From Chrysoperla carnea (Eukaryota > Arthropoda > Insecta > Neuroptera > Chrysopidae), in NCBI RefSeq assembly GCF_905475395.1, contig NC_058339.1, forward strand, positions 19,538,001 to 19,602,000: a DNA stretch of 64,000 nucleotides. The letters run 5' to 3'. This document shows, piece after piece, positions 40,101 to 51,594 of the stretch. Position 1 is the first letter of the stretch. Each line of letters starts with the position of its first letter. The notes under the pieces were generated by a model. That model made no database searches. It was not told where the DNA came from and worked only from the letters and a program-made list of their open reading frames with translations. The position numbers were made by a program, and so were the translations under genes.

Positions 40101-42103
40101 TATATATCATTTTGATAATAGTACTTTTAGCACTATATTCTGAACACAAACGCGCACAAAATCTGCGAAATACAAAAAAATAAAAAATTTCCATAATGCC
40201 AAAGTGGTTAAGGTCGTTGTATTACTATGGTCATAGAGTCATGAAATTCGAAATTTTGTAATACTTATTAAGGATATTATAATACAATTACCAAAGAAAT
40301 TTGAAATCGATTGACAGCCTCTAACTCTAGATAAACCTAATCAAAGTTGGAATCATTAATCCTACCCCCCTACCCCCCGCCCTTAAAGTTACAGTAAAAA
40401 TCCTTAAATAATCGGCCTAGAAGATGCGAATTTTTTTTTATAATTTGGAGTAAACAATTCTTTGCAAACTAGTCAGAATGTAAAAAATAAAGCTTTTGTG
40501 CATCTAATAAAATCACTCAATAATATAAAAGATTAAGATACAAAAAATTATAATTATGAATTATTGTTATTATTTTTCATAATTTTCCTTGATTTTTCAA
40601 GGACTTTGAATTTTAGAAACTATACTCATTGTATACAATATTGACGACATAAGTAATGGTCCACGTTATAAAACATTTTCGTGTTTTGTGGAATAAAATA
40701 AATATCAATTTCCTTTTTCTAGATAAGGTTATTCATTTATAGCGTACCTATATCGTATGTTTTAAAATAACCATCCGGTTTTGTCTATTCGTGTTTCTAG
40801 CACATTTGAATCAACGTCCCTGTGGCGCAGAGGATAGCGCGTTGGACTTCTAATCCAAAGGTCGTGGGTTCGATCCCCGCCAGGGATGCAGTGACTTTTT
40901 TATTTCATTTTCAATTAGTCAAACAACTTAGTTATAATTGATTTTATTAACAATTTCATCAAAAAAAAGTTTTTTTATTCAAAATTTTTATATATTTTAT
41001 CCTTTATCGAGACGGTGCATCTTTAAGAAAAAGAATATTTTGCATTATATGATGAATCTTTTTAATTATTTACGTTTTAATTAATTAAATTCAAAAATAT
41101 TCGTTGTAAAAGCCGATATTTTGTAACTTATTACTCACATACTTTGCCTGGCCCAAAAGAGAGAGACCTCATCTGCAGACGATCACAGTCTATATAAGAA
41201 TCTTCATCTCTCTAAATCTACTCTACTAATCTTATCTAATACTTACTTTGCATTCCATCGAACTACAGCATAATCTCTGATTAAATAATAATAAATATTT
41301 CCTTTGAAATCGGATATTAATCCTGAAGAAGGGCCTAACTTATTTCCTAAATAGGTCACATTGATAAAAGCAGGTTCTATCTACAAAAAAATAATTAAAT
41401 TAGTTGAAAAATTTTTAAAAATATATATATGCTTAGGTCTTACATCACCAACGATTGCAGGAGGTCCATTCAATTTTCTTAAAATATTCAAATTAACACT
41501 AAATAGTCGCTCATCGGATTTTCCACTCAAATACAATATTGGTTCCCTTTTTGAAACCGCAAAATAACTAGCAAAAATATTCAATGGGCTATTTTCATTT
41601 TCAAATTTTAATCTCCAGTAACGATGCTCTTTTAATGAATAAACCAAAATTTCATTTTCATTAGAATAACCAATATACGCCCTAGATCCTGTAAATGCAT
41701 TGACTACGGGATCAATGATAATTGTATTCAAATTATCCTTCAAAACATTTTTTAAATCACAGCTTAATAGTTCGGTATATGTTAAAGTATTGTACACTAA
41801 AATTTTAGGAATAACTTCATTTGATTTAGGCACATCTAATATCCACAATCGACCACGCGAATCTATATCCATCCGTTTACATGTTATTAAATTATTTTGA
41901 TTCGCGAATGGTTTTAATTTTGTTGTTGGAAAATATATACTGAAGTATTGAATTTCGTATAATGTTGGTATTAATTCAGGTAAACACACAAAAAATCGAT
42001 TACGATAGTAATTTACACTGGATAAATATAATGTATTGTTTATATCATTTGCATTGATGTTTAAGAAACATATACAATAAATCAAACTAAGTAACAAGAA
42101 CAT
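37150..42103 (-). CDS. Yellow/MRJP-family secreted protein, three exons
   Basis: Exons are 42103-41444, 41380-41247 and 37342-37150 (987 nt, 328 residues); each junction has GT/AG (donors GTAAGA and GTAAGT) and the frame continues through all three. Residues 1-18 form a signal peptide. The body matches the Yellow/major royal jelly family: CKRMDIDSRGRLWILDV at 75-91, an AYIGYSNENEILVYSL stretch, WRLKF, PILYLSG...LFSV, SSGLISDFKGNIYY in exon 2, and a QYSIWAVTNNN ending in exon 3. Yellow proteins are secreted and act in cuticle pigmentation and related processes; the role of this one is unknown. It is short (family usually above 400 residues), mainly at the N-terminus. The exact paralog is not assigned. 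The 3.9-kb second intron hosts a tRNA gene and a hAT MITE. Confidence 0.85.
38040..38480. repeat. repeat with internal inverted arms inside the yellow-like intron
   Basis: Starts with 'tactaatattataaatgcg' and a CTGT run, a motif common in insect dispersed repeats. It contains facing arms near 38200-38235 and 38350-38390 ('tacgatttttatccctcaaa' and its complement). Minus-strand frames at 37955-38242 and 38287-38475 lie in it and are not genes. Confidence 0.5.
39076..39113. repeat. 18-bp near-perfect hairpin
   Basis: Arms 39076-39093 and 39096-39113 are inverted copies with one mismatch and a 2-base loop; the core is AATCCGCCTAG. It is GC-richer than its surroundings and lies in the second intron of the yellow-like gene. 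Confidence 0.6.
39485..39752. mobile_element. hAT-type MITE with 8-bp target duplication
   Basis: Ends CAGGCATGGGC and GCCCATGCCTG are perfect inverted repeats. They are flanked by ATTTAGAG (39477-39484) and ATTTAAAG (39753-39760), an 8-bp duplication with one difference. At 268 bp it has no coding capacity. Confidence 0.8.
40816..40888 (+). tRNA. tRNA-Arg (anticodon UCU)
   Basis: A full cloverleaf of 73 nt without intron. The acceptor stem GTCCCTG pairs with CAGGGAT (one G-U at the end). The D stem is GCGC/GCGC, the anticodon stem TTGGA/TCCAA with loop CTTCTAA, the T stem GTGGG/CCCGC with loop TTCGATC, and the discriminator is G. The anticodon TCT reads AGA codons for arginine. The internal B box (GGTTCGATCC) is intact. 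It sits on the strand opposite the yellow-like gene, inside its second intron, and has its own polymerase III control. Confidence 0.95.
40896..40901 (+). terminator. polymerase III terminator of the tRNA gene
   Basis: A run of six T residues begins 7 bases after the tRNA end, as expected for RNA polymerase III termination. Confidence 0.75.
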
Positions 42104-43415
42104 TTGGATTCAGAAAATATAACATGGAATACTTAATACAAACATATACTCTACAGGTACATTTACTATGCAGTCGTTTTAAAATGTTTTGGATAAAATT
42201 TGCTGAATATTGTATTTTGATTAAGAAATGTTTACAAGAATCTAATAAATGAGGTCAAATTTTATTGCAAAGAAGTTTGTAAAAGAATATAGAAACTTCT
42301 CCATGATATTTAATAAAAGGAGACAGAGTCTTGTAAAATATTCTAGGAAAATAAACTGGTGGTAAAGGCTGCATTTTGAATAAACTAAAATGCTGCTATC
42401 ATTTTGGCCAATAATTTTTACAACGTAACATATTTTTGTAATTTATACTTAATAACTTCCTATAATAGGTTCTCTAACACCTTTGGTTAAATGCTAAAAA
42501 CGTTTCATCCAATAAAAAATTTTTAATCCATAACTTTCGAGTGTTCTGATTCAATTGTTTTGCTCTGTTCATAAAGATAAACCTCATATTTAAATTTAGA
42601 AGTTTCCATGTTAGGTGTTGATATTCTCTATAACTTTTTTCTGTAAATAATCATAGAGTAGTTAGTAACACAATTATTAACAGTAGATATATAAGAAAAT
42701 ATAGATGCAGCATTGACATATAATAAGAATCTGCTGGTGAAACAGCAAGCTGTTATTGATGCGCTATGTTTGGGTGATAACGATTCATGTCATGTAATTA
42801 CATAAAATAATGGACAATGAGTGTTTGTAGGCTACAAAATATCATACTTACAAAAAAATGAAAATGAAAGGATTTAGTTATTTACGCTTTTGGATGAGCA
42901 GGCAAGTTATTAAATTACATAACTACTTTACTAAATGATTGCCCTAATGTGAACAAGACCTTAGCCAAACACGACGTTGAGGACCTTGTTTTTTATGTAG
43001 TTGTCCAATCCTTTTTTCTTTTTTATTTAACAAAAATTGGCAATAGACATATCCAATTCTTTAATGCTATAAAAATAACAAGAAATTAAGTACCCATACT
43101 TATGCATTGGTTTTTAAAATAATCAGTACCCGTTACAATCATAACGTTACGTTACCCGTTACTTTTGATTAATATAATTATTAATATGACCATTGGTAAG
43201 ATTTAATACGAGTAACGAGTAATTCATTATTGTAAAGTTTCAGTACTCGGTACTAGATGGCGGACTCGTTACTCAGTATTCGGTACATTCGGTTTTTTAC
43301 AGCTTTACAATCCTTACCTTTATTTACCATGCTTACTCTATTACCTATGACATCTATGGTATGCATACATAACCTTACTTCATAATATTATAAATAATAA
43401 AATAAGTCTTTAAGC
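42104..43415. other. intergenic region between yellow-like gene and Pop5
   Basis: The two genes are transcribed away from each other, so both promoters should lie here. No clear TATA box was picked out. A stretch near 43130-43260 is rich in GTTAC/GTAAC words in both orientations. Confidence 0.4.
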
Positions 43416-43933
43416 ATGGTTAGATTTAAAAACAGGTATGTTATAATTATTAACGACAATTTATTCAGTTTTTTTTTGTATTACACAAGTTATGTTTTAG
43501 ATATGTGACAGTTGAAATTACTCCAGTCGAGAAGCATTCCGCCAAAATATTCGAACTTAAACCTAATGGGCTGTATAATGCTATTATTGCAAAGGTGCAA
43601 CAATTGCATGGGGATTTTGGAGTTGCTGCAATCAAAGCCGGATTCGTAGCTAAATATTGTAATAAATTAACCAGGATTGCATTAGTTAAAGTAAGACATG
43701 GACCACATAGATTTGTCACGAGCTCATTGCCCTTTATTACAAGTATTGATACAAAAGCCGTTACTATAAGGACGTTATATACAGGTGCTACAATAAAACA
43801 ATGTTTCAAGTTTATCATTGGTTACCAAAAAACAAAATTAATTGAAACCTTACGCACGTTTAAAACAAATGAGGAAAAAGAAAATTTCAGAAAAGCAATT
43901 ATGGATTTAGAAACAATTGCTAAAGTTACGTAG
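43416..43933 (+). CDS. Pop5: ribonuclease P/MRP subunit POP5
   Basis: Two exons: 43416-43435 (20 nt) and 43501-43933, with a 65-nt intron bounded by GTATGT and TTTTAG; 150 residues. POP5 belongs to the protein core of the nuclear RNase P and RNase MRP ribonucleoproteins, which mature the 5' ends of tRNAs and process rRNA. The tiny first exon supplies MVRFKNRY, matching the MVRFKHRY start of animal POP5; without it the protein would begin inside the family domain. Other family hallmarks are GDFGVAAIKAGF, LPFIT (83-87) and YTGATIKQC (100-108). The length fits the family. The next gene starts 786 bp downstream on the same strand. The minus-strand frame at 43465-43818 is a shadow of this gene. 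Confidence 0.93.
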
Positions 43934-44020
43934 GAATAAATAATTAATTAATGTTTCCTATTTAATTTTGTAACATTTTTTTATAAATAGAATTAAAAAT
44001 TTTTATTTTTTACAATAATT

Positions 44021-44026
44021 AATAAA
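44021..44026 (+). terminator. polyadenylation signal for Pop5
   Basis: AATAAA lies 88 bp after the stop codon. Another AATAAA (43935-43940) directly follows the stop and is less likely to be used. Confidence 0.5.
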
Positions 44027-44718
44027 ATGTTTTATTATTTTATATTTCCTTGTAACGATTGCTGATTGCAGTAATTGCAGAGATTTTTGTGAGCAGAGTA
44101 ATTAAGCCATTAAAGCAATTAATAATTTGGTAATACTTTCTTATTTGATCTTTGGTCTTGATTTATAAGCAGATTGACGCCCTAATGTTTAATGAGACAA
44201 TCAAAAAAGTTGTTAAATAATTATAAAATTGGAAAATTCGTTGGATTTTTTAGCGATTTTTCATGAAAACTTCTCAGACAAAGACACCAATTGACACACC
44301 TAGGGCTATCACAAGAGCGTTAAATTAATTCACTTGCCCTCTTCTATCATGTTACTATCGAGTTTTCTCCCACTTTTAAAGAAAACTAAAAAGGGTAGAC
44401 TGTTTTTTTTCTGTAAAATTGATATTTATTAGGTGGTTCATAGTTTTGAGTTTCATTAGGCTGAAAACACATTAAGAAATTCAAAACAATAGTTTTCTGT
44501 TTCGAATAACTTCGAATGTAGCTACACGATAAAAAAATATTTATATAAATATCGTACGAAAATATGAAGTAAGAAAATTTTAAAACTACTTAGCTCAGTA
44601 AAATAGTTTTAAATAATCGTAAATACGCATGCGTTATGTAATGAATTAAAATGTCAATTGTTTTGGGCCTACTTTTAATGTTTTAAACTAACCCCATTTA
44701 TCCAAAATATAATATAAA

Positions 44719-46970
44719 ATGCAAATATTAGAAATAGCTGAAGAAGAAACAGAAAAAAATGTTGCTGTAGCAGAAGTTGATAATGCTGTTGAAGCTACTA
44801 GTCCCAATTTGGACGATTTAGATAGGTATATATTACATTAAGTAAATAAATATAGTTGTCGATCGTTTGTTATGATCGTTTATTGATCATTTTAGTGAGG
44901 CTGGATTTTTCCAATTATTTATTAGGCCTATGTTAAAACCAGGCCATGAAGGAGAGTTATGCGAATGGTTAAAAGAAATGGGACTTTTACAGCGTACAAT
45001 GAAATGTAATAATTCGGTTGGAAACGAAATTTGCAATACTTCAATGCATTGGGCACCCGCTCGAATATTAGATAAATATCAGTAGGTTTTAAATTAAAAT
45101 AAGGCTATTTTTAGAAGTTATTATTACTAGTTACATTTTTGTAGATGGTTGTGCCATAAATGTAATTCGAAACGAAGTATTCGAGAAAATACCGCATTCA
45201 AACAAATGAAATGTTCTCTTGCTACAGCATTGAGGATTATTTTAGGATGGTGTAAGAATATTGAAATGGAAGAAATATCTGAAATATTGCGTTAGTATAC
45301 AAAAATTTATGATTTTTTCACTAAATTATTAATATTAAAATTTGTTTTCTTATAATGCATATATTATTTTTGGATGTAAGTTAAGGTAAAGCAATTAATT
45401 GATACTGTGAAATATTTATGTTGATTTTCATTTTTCTTCTACACTTTTATTGTGAATTAGTCAAATTTGAATTCGTTTCTATATAAAAGCACAATCTAAA
45501 AAAAACTTAAATCCCAAAAATTTCATTTCGACATTGTATTGATTTTTAATCTAATTTACTTACTTAGTCGTTATTAGTAATTCTGTTCATATTGATATGA
45601 TTTAATATTGAAACGGAAACGATATGATTTTAATTTTATTAACCGACTTCAAACCAAAAAAAAGAGGTTCTCAATTCGACTGTATTTAAAAAAAAAAAAT
45701 TTTTTTTAATGTTTGTTACCTCAGAACTTTTGACTGGGTGGACCGATTTTGATGATTCTTTATCTATTTGAAAGCTGGTGATTCCCGTGTGGTCCTATTT
45801 CATTTTGGTCTAGTTCTGACAACGCCATCCATGAGAAAACCATAAAAGTCTTAAATTTGCATTCATTATGCACAACAAGAGGACGAATAACATCAATACC
45901 ACGTCAACCGATTTCGATGATTCTTTTTTAGTGAAAAATTACTTAGTGTACTTCAGATTCACTAAAAATGACGGGAAAAAAAACTTTTAACAAAAAGAAA
46001 ACCGACTTCAAAAGAAAATCTTTTCCAAAACAAATTAATATGCGCTAAAAAGGAAAAAAATAACGATAATATAATGCAGTTAAAATTATTGTTTTTTTTG
46101 GAGTCGGTGTCAGTCAAGCTAATGTAGCAAACTGTTCTGTCAGAGCTGTTTCCTTGGCTGACTCCAAAAAAAAAAAAAAACAATAATTTTAACTGCATTA
46201 TATTATCGTTATTTTTTTACTTTTTAGTGCATATTAATTTTATTAATAATAATTTATTTTATTATTAGATACAAAATTATATATTGTTAAAAAAATTTAC
46301 GAAGTGTGTACATCGATTGTGATAAAATTTTTCCAAATACATAAGAAGGAATTTATATTTGGTGGATTCAATAGTTTGGTTATTGTTGACACATTTCCAA
46401 TACTAGGATATGATGAAGAAATTAATAATAGTTTCCAAAATAATAATAATATTCAACCGATATTATGTATTGCTGAAATAAAGGTAAATATTTCTCACTT
46501 CCCTTGTCTCAAAACTTAAGCATAATGTGAAATAAATTTTTAGGAATAACGAATAATTTTATTATTTTTAGGAAATACCAACTCACTTCTATTTCTATCC
46601 ATATAATACAATTAACGAAGCTGTGATAAAAATTAAAGAAATTGTTCAACCGGGAACTGCAATTGTTATTAATTCAAAATTATATAAAGATGTTTTTGTT
46701 AATTTACGAGATTGTAATAAATATAGCGTTATCATTAGTACGGAAGAATTAACTCAATTTGATACACCGATAGCTAAAACTTTAAATGAAAATTTAAATA
46801 CTATATGGCTGCCAGCTAAAAATATTTGCGAGGAAGCACAAAAGTATGGAAATAATATGACTAGTTATTTAATTGAACAAATGTGGCTTGCTAAATTTGG
46901 CTCAACACCATCCACTGCATTTGAGTACTTAATGCATAATTTTAATGATTGTTGGGAAAATCAAGATTAA
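44719..46970 (+). CDS. Merlin/ISXO2-type transposase-derived protein, probably domesticated
   Basis: Five exons: 44719-44825, 44896-45081, 45145-45290, 46269-46483 and 46572-46970 (1053 nt, 350 residues); all introns are GT/AG and in phase. After an acidic N-terminus (1-35) come a zinc-ribbon-like set of cysteines (C73, C82, C101, C104), then N-S-K-R-S-I-R, the layout at the front of Merlin/IS1016-type (ISXO2-like) transposases. A DDE-like core follows: IVDTF with D187, IVQPGTAIVINSKLY where the second acid of the S-D motif is K254, and LNTIWLPAK (293-301) where the glutamate of the usual I-E motif is missing. So at most one catalytic acid remains, while the frame is intact over five exons. 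This suggests a host protein that kept zinc/DNA-binding rather than transposition. Its function is unknown. Confidence 0.75.
45640..46020. mobile_element. dispersed element in intron 3 of the transposase-derived gene
   Basis: Begins 'accgacttcaaaccaaaaa' followed by 'gaggttctcaattcgac', a start seen in many insect repeats. The same 'accgacttcaaa' motif recurs near 46000. It contains 'gaccgattttgatgattctt' and a similar block near 45910. Confidence 0.55.
46034..46235. mobile_element. hairpin foldback in intron 3
   Basis: Arms of about 75 bp (46034-46107 and 46158-46235) with 'ataacgataatataatgcag' and its complement pair almost perfectly around a 50-bp loop. The minus-strand frame 45962-46198 is produced by this hairpin. 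Confidence 0.7.
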
Positions 46971-47588
46971 AATTAAATAATTTTATTTCTAGCTAGTATA
47001 ACCACAGTTTTCTTCTGCTCGTAGAATCTTTTTGTTATTTTCTTTGATATTATTTTTGAGATTCAAATGTATATCTAATAAGACTGAATTTTATTAGTCA
47101 CTTAATTGTGAATTATTTTTATTAGTATTAAAATTAATATGTACAGTATTGTCCCGTATAAGCCCCCAGTCGACGTTTAATAAGTAAAATATTGATTGGT
47201 TTCTTTTTGAATTATGGGTTCATATTGTATAATAAAATACTGTATGGCAGTCCAGAAGTTTAAACGATTAAACTTAGAAGTGTCATATAGTATTTGACTA
47301 AACCATAGGAGGATATTTTACAATGATGTTGAATTTGACTTTGTTCTTTATAGATATTTAAGTGTTAATTCAGGTTCTTATCTGATGAGAGATAAGAGAC
47401 TTCGTTATTGATTAGAGAAAAGAGATCATTATTAAATAAGAAATTGTTCATTTAAAAAAGCTTCAAAATTTTCCGACCATTGGATAATTTTTCGTTCATT
47501 GGTTATCAACAACTGTTGTTTTAATCTGACCCTTCAAAATATTCCTTATTAAAGTATGACTAAGGACTTATGGTACAATATATATATG
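46971..47588. other. gap without gene
   Basis: Downstream region of the transposase-derived gene. No strong polyadenylation signal or further exon was recognised. Confidence 0.45.
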
Positions 47589-48155
47589 TACAATGGTAGA
47601 AAATAATTCGACAACGTTAAAATTACTTTGAAAATGTACAGAATAAGGTGTAGGAACTTTTATGAGTTCAAGAGGAATATAATACGCTTCTTTTTACGAC
47701 AATACCGCACATGCAGACCACTTATTGAAGGAAAAATACGTTTTTTAAATGAAACACAAACCAGAGGGGGCTTAGAATTAATCAATCACATGGAAATGCC
47801 ATTAACCAACATGTTCGCGAAAAAAATGCGCATGTGTGTGTCTTAGGAGAGACAAGGGCTCCATGTTTCGTCATTTCCACATTATTTGCTTAGTCTAAGC
47901 TCCTCCTGGCGTATGTATTTTAATAAAACAAAAAATTATTAAAACCGGCTACTTTTAAATCGTCGTAGGTCTGTGAAAAAATTCGTTCCGTTGCATTAAA
48001 AAACGTTTTTTGTCTTCCCTAAAGGGGCTGCATGAGCGGTATTGTAAAATCTGTATTATATGGTCTTATTGAACTCATGGAAGGTTCAGCTTTTTATCTT
48101 GAACCGTTTGAAAGTAATTTGAGAGTTGTCGAACATTTTAGTTCCCATCACTGTA
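47589..48155. mobile_element. TA-flanked mariner-like MITE
   Basis: Terminal inverted repeats of about 45 bp: the left end has 'caatgg', 'ttcgacaacg' and 'aaattactttgaaa'; the right end has the complement, ending 'cccatcactg'. TA flanks both sides. The frame at 47628-47846 overlaps the left end and has no transposase motif. Confidence 0.6.
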
Positions 48156-48296
48156 CATAATGCATATATGTACTGCAAAAAATAGCTATAATTAACATTG
48201 TTATTCTACCGAAATGTTTAAAAATTGTTTATCAATATCGAAAATACGCAATTTATTTTAGGCTAGAGTGAGACTCCTATCAAGTTTTCCCGAAAT

Positions 48297-49339
48297 TATA
48301 CTGGGTGTTCCAAACCACCCGTCCAGGCTGATTATTCTGAATATTTTTCAAAAAAAATTGAAACGAAAAAACACGTATCAAATATTTTTTGAAACTCTAT
48401 CTAACCATACCAAAAACACCCTCCACTCTCAACCCCTGTTAGGGGTAGGGGGTGTGACTTGAAAAAATCAAATGGTAACCCCTATTTTTTTCTGCAGATT
48501 TGAATTCTTCAGAAGAAAAGACAAACATTTTGTCTAAGAAATTTTTCCCGATTTTCGGTAGATCACGCTACAATCGACAAAAATCGTTCTTTTAGATTTG
48601 GCATTAGAATTGCAGTTCAAGTGAAGGCGAGAAAAGTTTTTTGAGTCGAGAATAGTTATTTTCAATTTTGTTTTTGTTTTTTTGAAGAAAAGACTATTCT
48701 GTTTTGTTTTTCATATTTTATTATGATTTAGAAAAATTATTTTTGTAAAAATGTTTTTTTTTATTTTGGAAAGTCTGAAAAAAAATTAAATCTAAAATGA
48801 TTCATATCTAATTCTTTCTAAGAGCTTTATTTAGTATCCTCCCAATTGTCTAGTCATCTAGTGGTTTACCTCAATTACCGCAATTCGACATTTTCGCTTC
48901 TCTTTTATTTTCGTTGAATTTCTAACTTTTGTGTTGCTTTTGTTTTGTTTTTGTTTTGGTTCTGTGTGTTTGTGTTTTTATTTTTTTTTACTTTTTCGTT
49001 TTGATTTTTGTCATTGAACGGCGCAATTCTTATGCCAAATCTAAAAGAACGATTTTTGTCGATTGTAGCGCGATCTACCGAAAATCGGGAAAAATTTCTT
49101 AGACAAAATGTTTGTCTTTTATTCTGAAGAATCCAAATCTGCAGAAAAAAATAGGGGTTTCCATTTGATTTTTTCAAGTTACACCCCCTACCCCTAACAG
49201 GGGTTGAGGGTGGAGGGTGTTTTTGGTATGGTTAGATAGAGTTTCAAAAAATATTTGATACGTGTTTTTTCGTTTCAATTTTTTTTAAAAACTATTCAGA
49301 ATAATCAGCCTGGACGGGTGGTTTGGAACACCCAGTATA
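48297..49339. mobile_element. large foldback element, arms about 320 bp
   Basis: The left arm 48297-48615 and right arm 49021-49339 are near-perfect inverted copies, with outer ends 'ctgggtgttccaaaccaccc' and its complement. The middle 400 bp (TTTG/TTTT-rich) is unpaired. TATA flanks the 'ctggg' ends on both sides. The minus-strand frame 48905-49177 runs through the middle and right arm and is low-complexity (Q/N/K-rich), not a supported gene. Confidence 0.8.
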
Positions 49340-50312
49340 GATTCGATAATTCAAGTTCAACTGATATATGATAAGTATTAAAGTTCTCGTTACTATTTAC
49401 AATAAAATGCGTTAGATGTTAATTTGTTGATGAATAAATTATATTTTATATACTTTCATAGGAATACATTTTATAGAAATATTTTTCAATGAATTATTTG
49501 ATTATAGTTAAATGTATCTTTTATATTGTTGTAGTTATAAAGTTTAATTTTTTAGACTATTATTATTTTTTATGAAATATTTCAAATTTATATTTACTCT
49601 CCAATTTTTACTAATATTAATATTGATTTTGAAGTTATATTCTTAGTTATCACTAAAAAATTTTATTGTTACGTGTATGAAAAGCAATATTTTAAAATTT
49701 CTTCAGATTTATTTCTATTTGTATGAATTTTATGTTAATAAAATGAATTTATCAACAACAATGTATTAAAATGTTTTTATTTATTAATATACCAAATGAC
49801 TTTTCCTGGCTTAAAGCTCGAAACTCCCCAAAACCGCCAAGGCCAATTAAATTCTTTCGTTTATCTCACAAAATTACGGTAGACGTAACTTAATACGGTG
49901 GACGTATATCTCACAAAATTCCGTTAAGAAATTTCGATTCACGAAGTCTTCAAAGAATTGATGCAAAGAGAATATTAAATTTTCAATGTGCTTACTGAAT
50001 GGATACTAGTCGAGACAGCCTTACATTGGTTTGAGGAAGCGATAGAGAAATTATCGGATCAGCGAGTGCGAGTTATACCACTATTTAGTACTATAACAAT
50101 AGTAACTTTCTAGATTGAAGATTCAATTCACAGCATCAAAGCTATTTAATGATTGTTGATTTAAAAAGTTCAATGACCTAAAATTTGAAGAAGATCAATA
50201 CTCAAAGAAATAATAATCTGTCAATCTTGTTTAAATATTAACAATAAGGTGTTTAATGGTAGGTACCTAAACTTTTTGTTTAAAATGATTACAGTTAGAA
50301 TATTATTTGCAA
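49340..50312. other. gap without gene
   Basis: AT-rich. The segments around 49790-50120 are slightly GC-richer but have no open frame of note. Confidence 0.45.
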
Positions 50313-50654
50313 TATACAGGGGGTGTCAGTAAAAGGAATTCAATGTGGATTTATTGTTGAAGAGGATTTAAATTCTGTCATACGGAAACGAAATAGGCTT
50401 TTAAATGTACTCCCCCCCCCATTGTACTGCCATCTAGTGGATCTTTTTAACCTTCAGAGGAAAAAGGCTAATTTATAACTTCTTCTGGCTCTAAACAAAA
50501 TTGTTTCAGAATGTTGTAACATCTTAAAAATATCGTGGATTATTATTTACCTTTATGGGCGTAGAAATACAATGTTTAGTTAAATCGACTTATTTTGAGT
50601 TGCACTATATCTGGTAGAGCGATGCGTATAGACCATTCAGGGACACCCTGTATA
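50313..50654. mobile_element. MITE with TATACAGGG ends
   Basis: Left end 'tatacagggggtgtc' and right end 'gacaccctgtata' are inverted copies, apart from two extra G residues at the left. Confidence 0.6.
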
Positions 50655-50708
50655 TCTAAGACAACGATTACCTTTAGACGTGTTTCTAAATCTTATATGT
50701 ATATTGTT

Positions 50709-51233
50709 TTTATACCATGTATATATGTAATATATATCAAGGTATACTAAGTTTAGTCTCAAGTTTGTAACGCTTAGAAATGTTGATGCTACGAACAAAA
50801 TTTTGGTATAGGTGTTCATAAAATCACCTAATTATTCCATTTTCGGTTGTCTGTATGTCCGCCTGTTCGTCTGTGAGCACGATACCTCAAAAATGAAAAA
50901 AGATATCAAGCTAAAAATTTTATAGCGTGTTCAGGGCATAAAAAGTGGGGTCGAGTTCGTAAATGAGCAACATAGATCAATTGGGTCTTGGGTTCGTATT
51001 ACCTATCTTGTAAATCGTTAGAGATAGAACAAGTTTAAATGTAAAAAATGTTCTTTATAAAAAAAATAAACAACTTTTGTTTCAAACATTTTTTCGTAAA
51101 CATTACTGTGTACCTACCTATAAGGGCGCAAATTAGGCGCCAATTGTATAGTATGTATTTAATGGGAATCGACACTGTCTATACATGGTATTTCAACAAT
51201 TAATTCAGTCAATTGTCTGTTTTCACTTGTTAT
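50709..51233 (+). repeat. dispersed repeat family A, copy 3
   Basis: Same orientation and ends as 2668-3236. It has the 'gaggtcgagttcgtaaatga' style block (here ggggtcgagttcg) at about 50948 and ends 'cacttgttat'. Confidence 0.65.
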
Positions 51234-51594
51234 ATTGTATGTTACTTCAAAATAATGACCTGAATACACGAACAATAACGATTTATTGAGGGTCATTCAT
51301 CCAAAATTTTGTAAGTTTAAATAGTTGTAATTGTATAAAGTTAGTTAATTTTTACAATATTTATTTAACGTTAAAATCATCAATCATAAACTTACTAGGC
51401 AAAGCAATAGCAGAAACACTTACGTATTGATAAACTTATAGATAGATTAATTATACACCTACAATAAAAAACAAAATATAAATAAAGACTTTGAAGCACG
51501 AACTCAAGATTAGGGTAGAAAACTGCCCTTGATCTCCCATTGATAATGAAAGAGTTTGGTAAAAGAGCTTCAAAATGAAATCTAGATCTCATTG

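Noticed and set aside
43465-43818. 117-codon minus-strand frame
   Set aside because: Antisense shadow of Pop5, which has clear homology and correct splicing.
48905-49177. 90-codon minus-strand frame ending Q/N/K-rich
   Set aside because: Created by low-complexity sequence and one arm of the foldback element.
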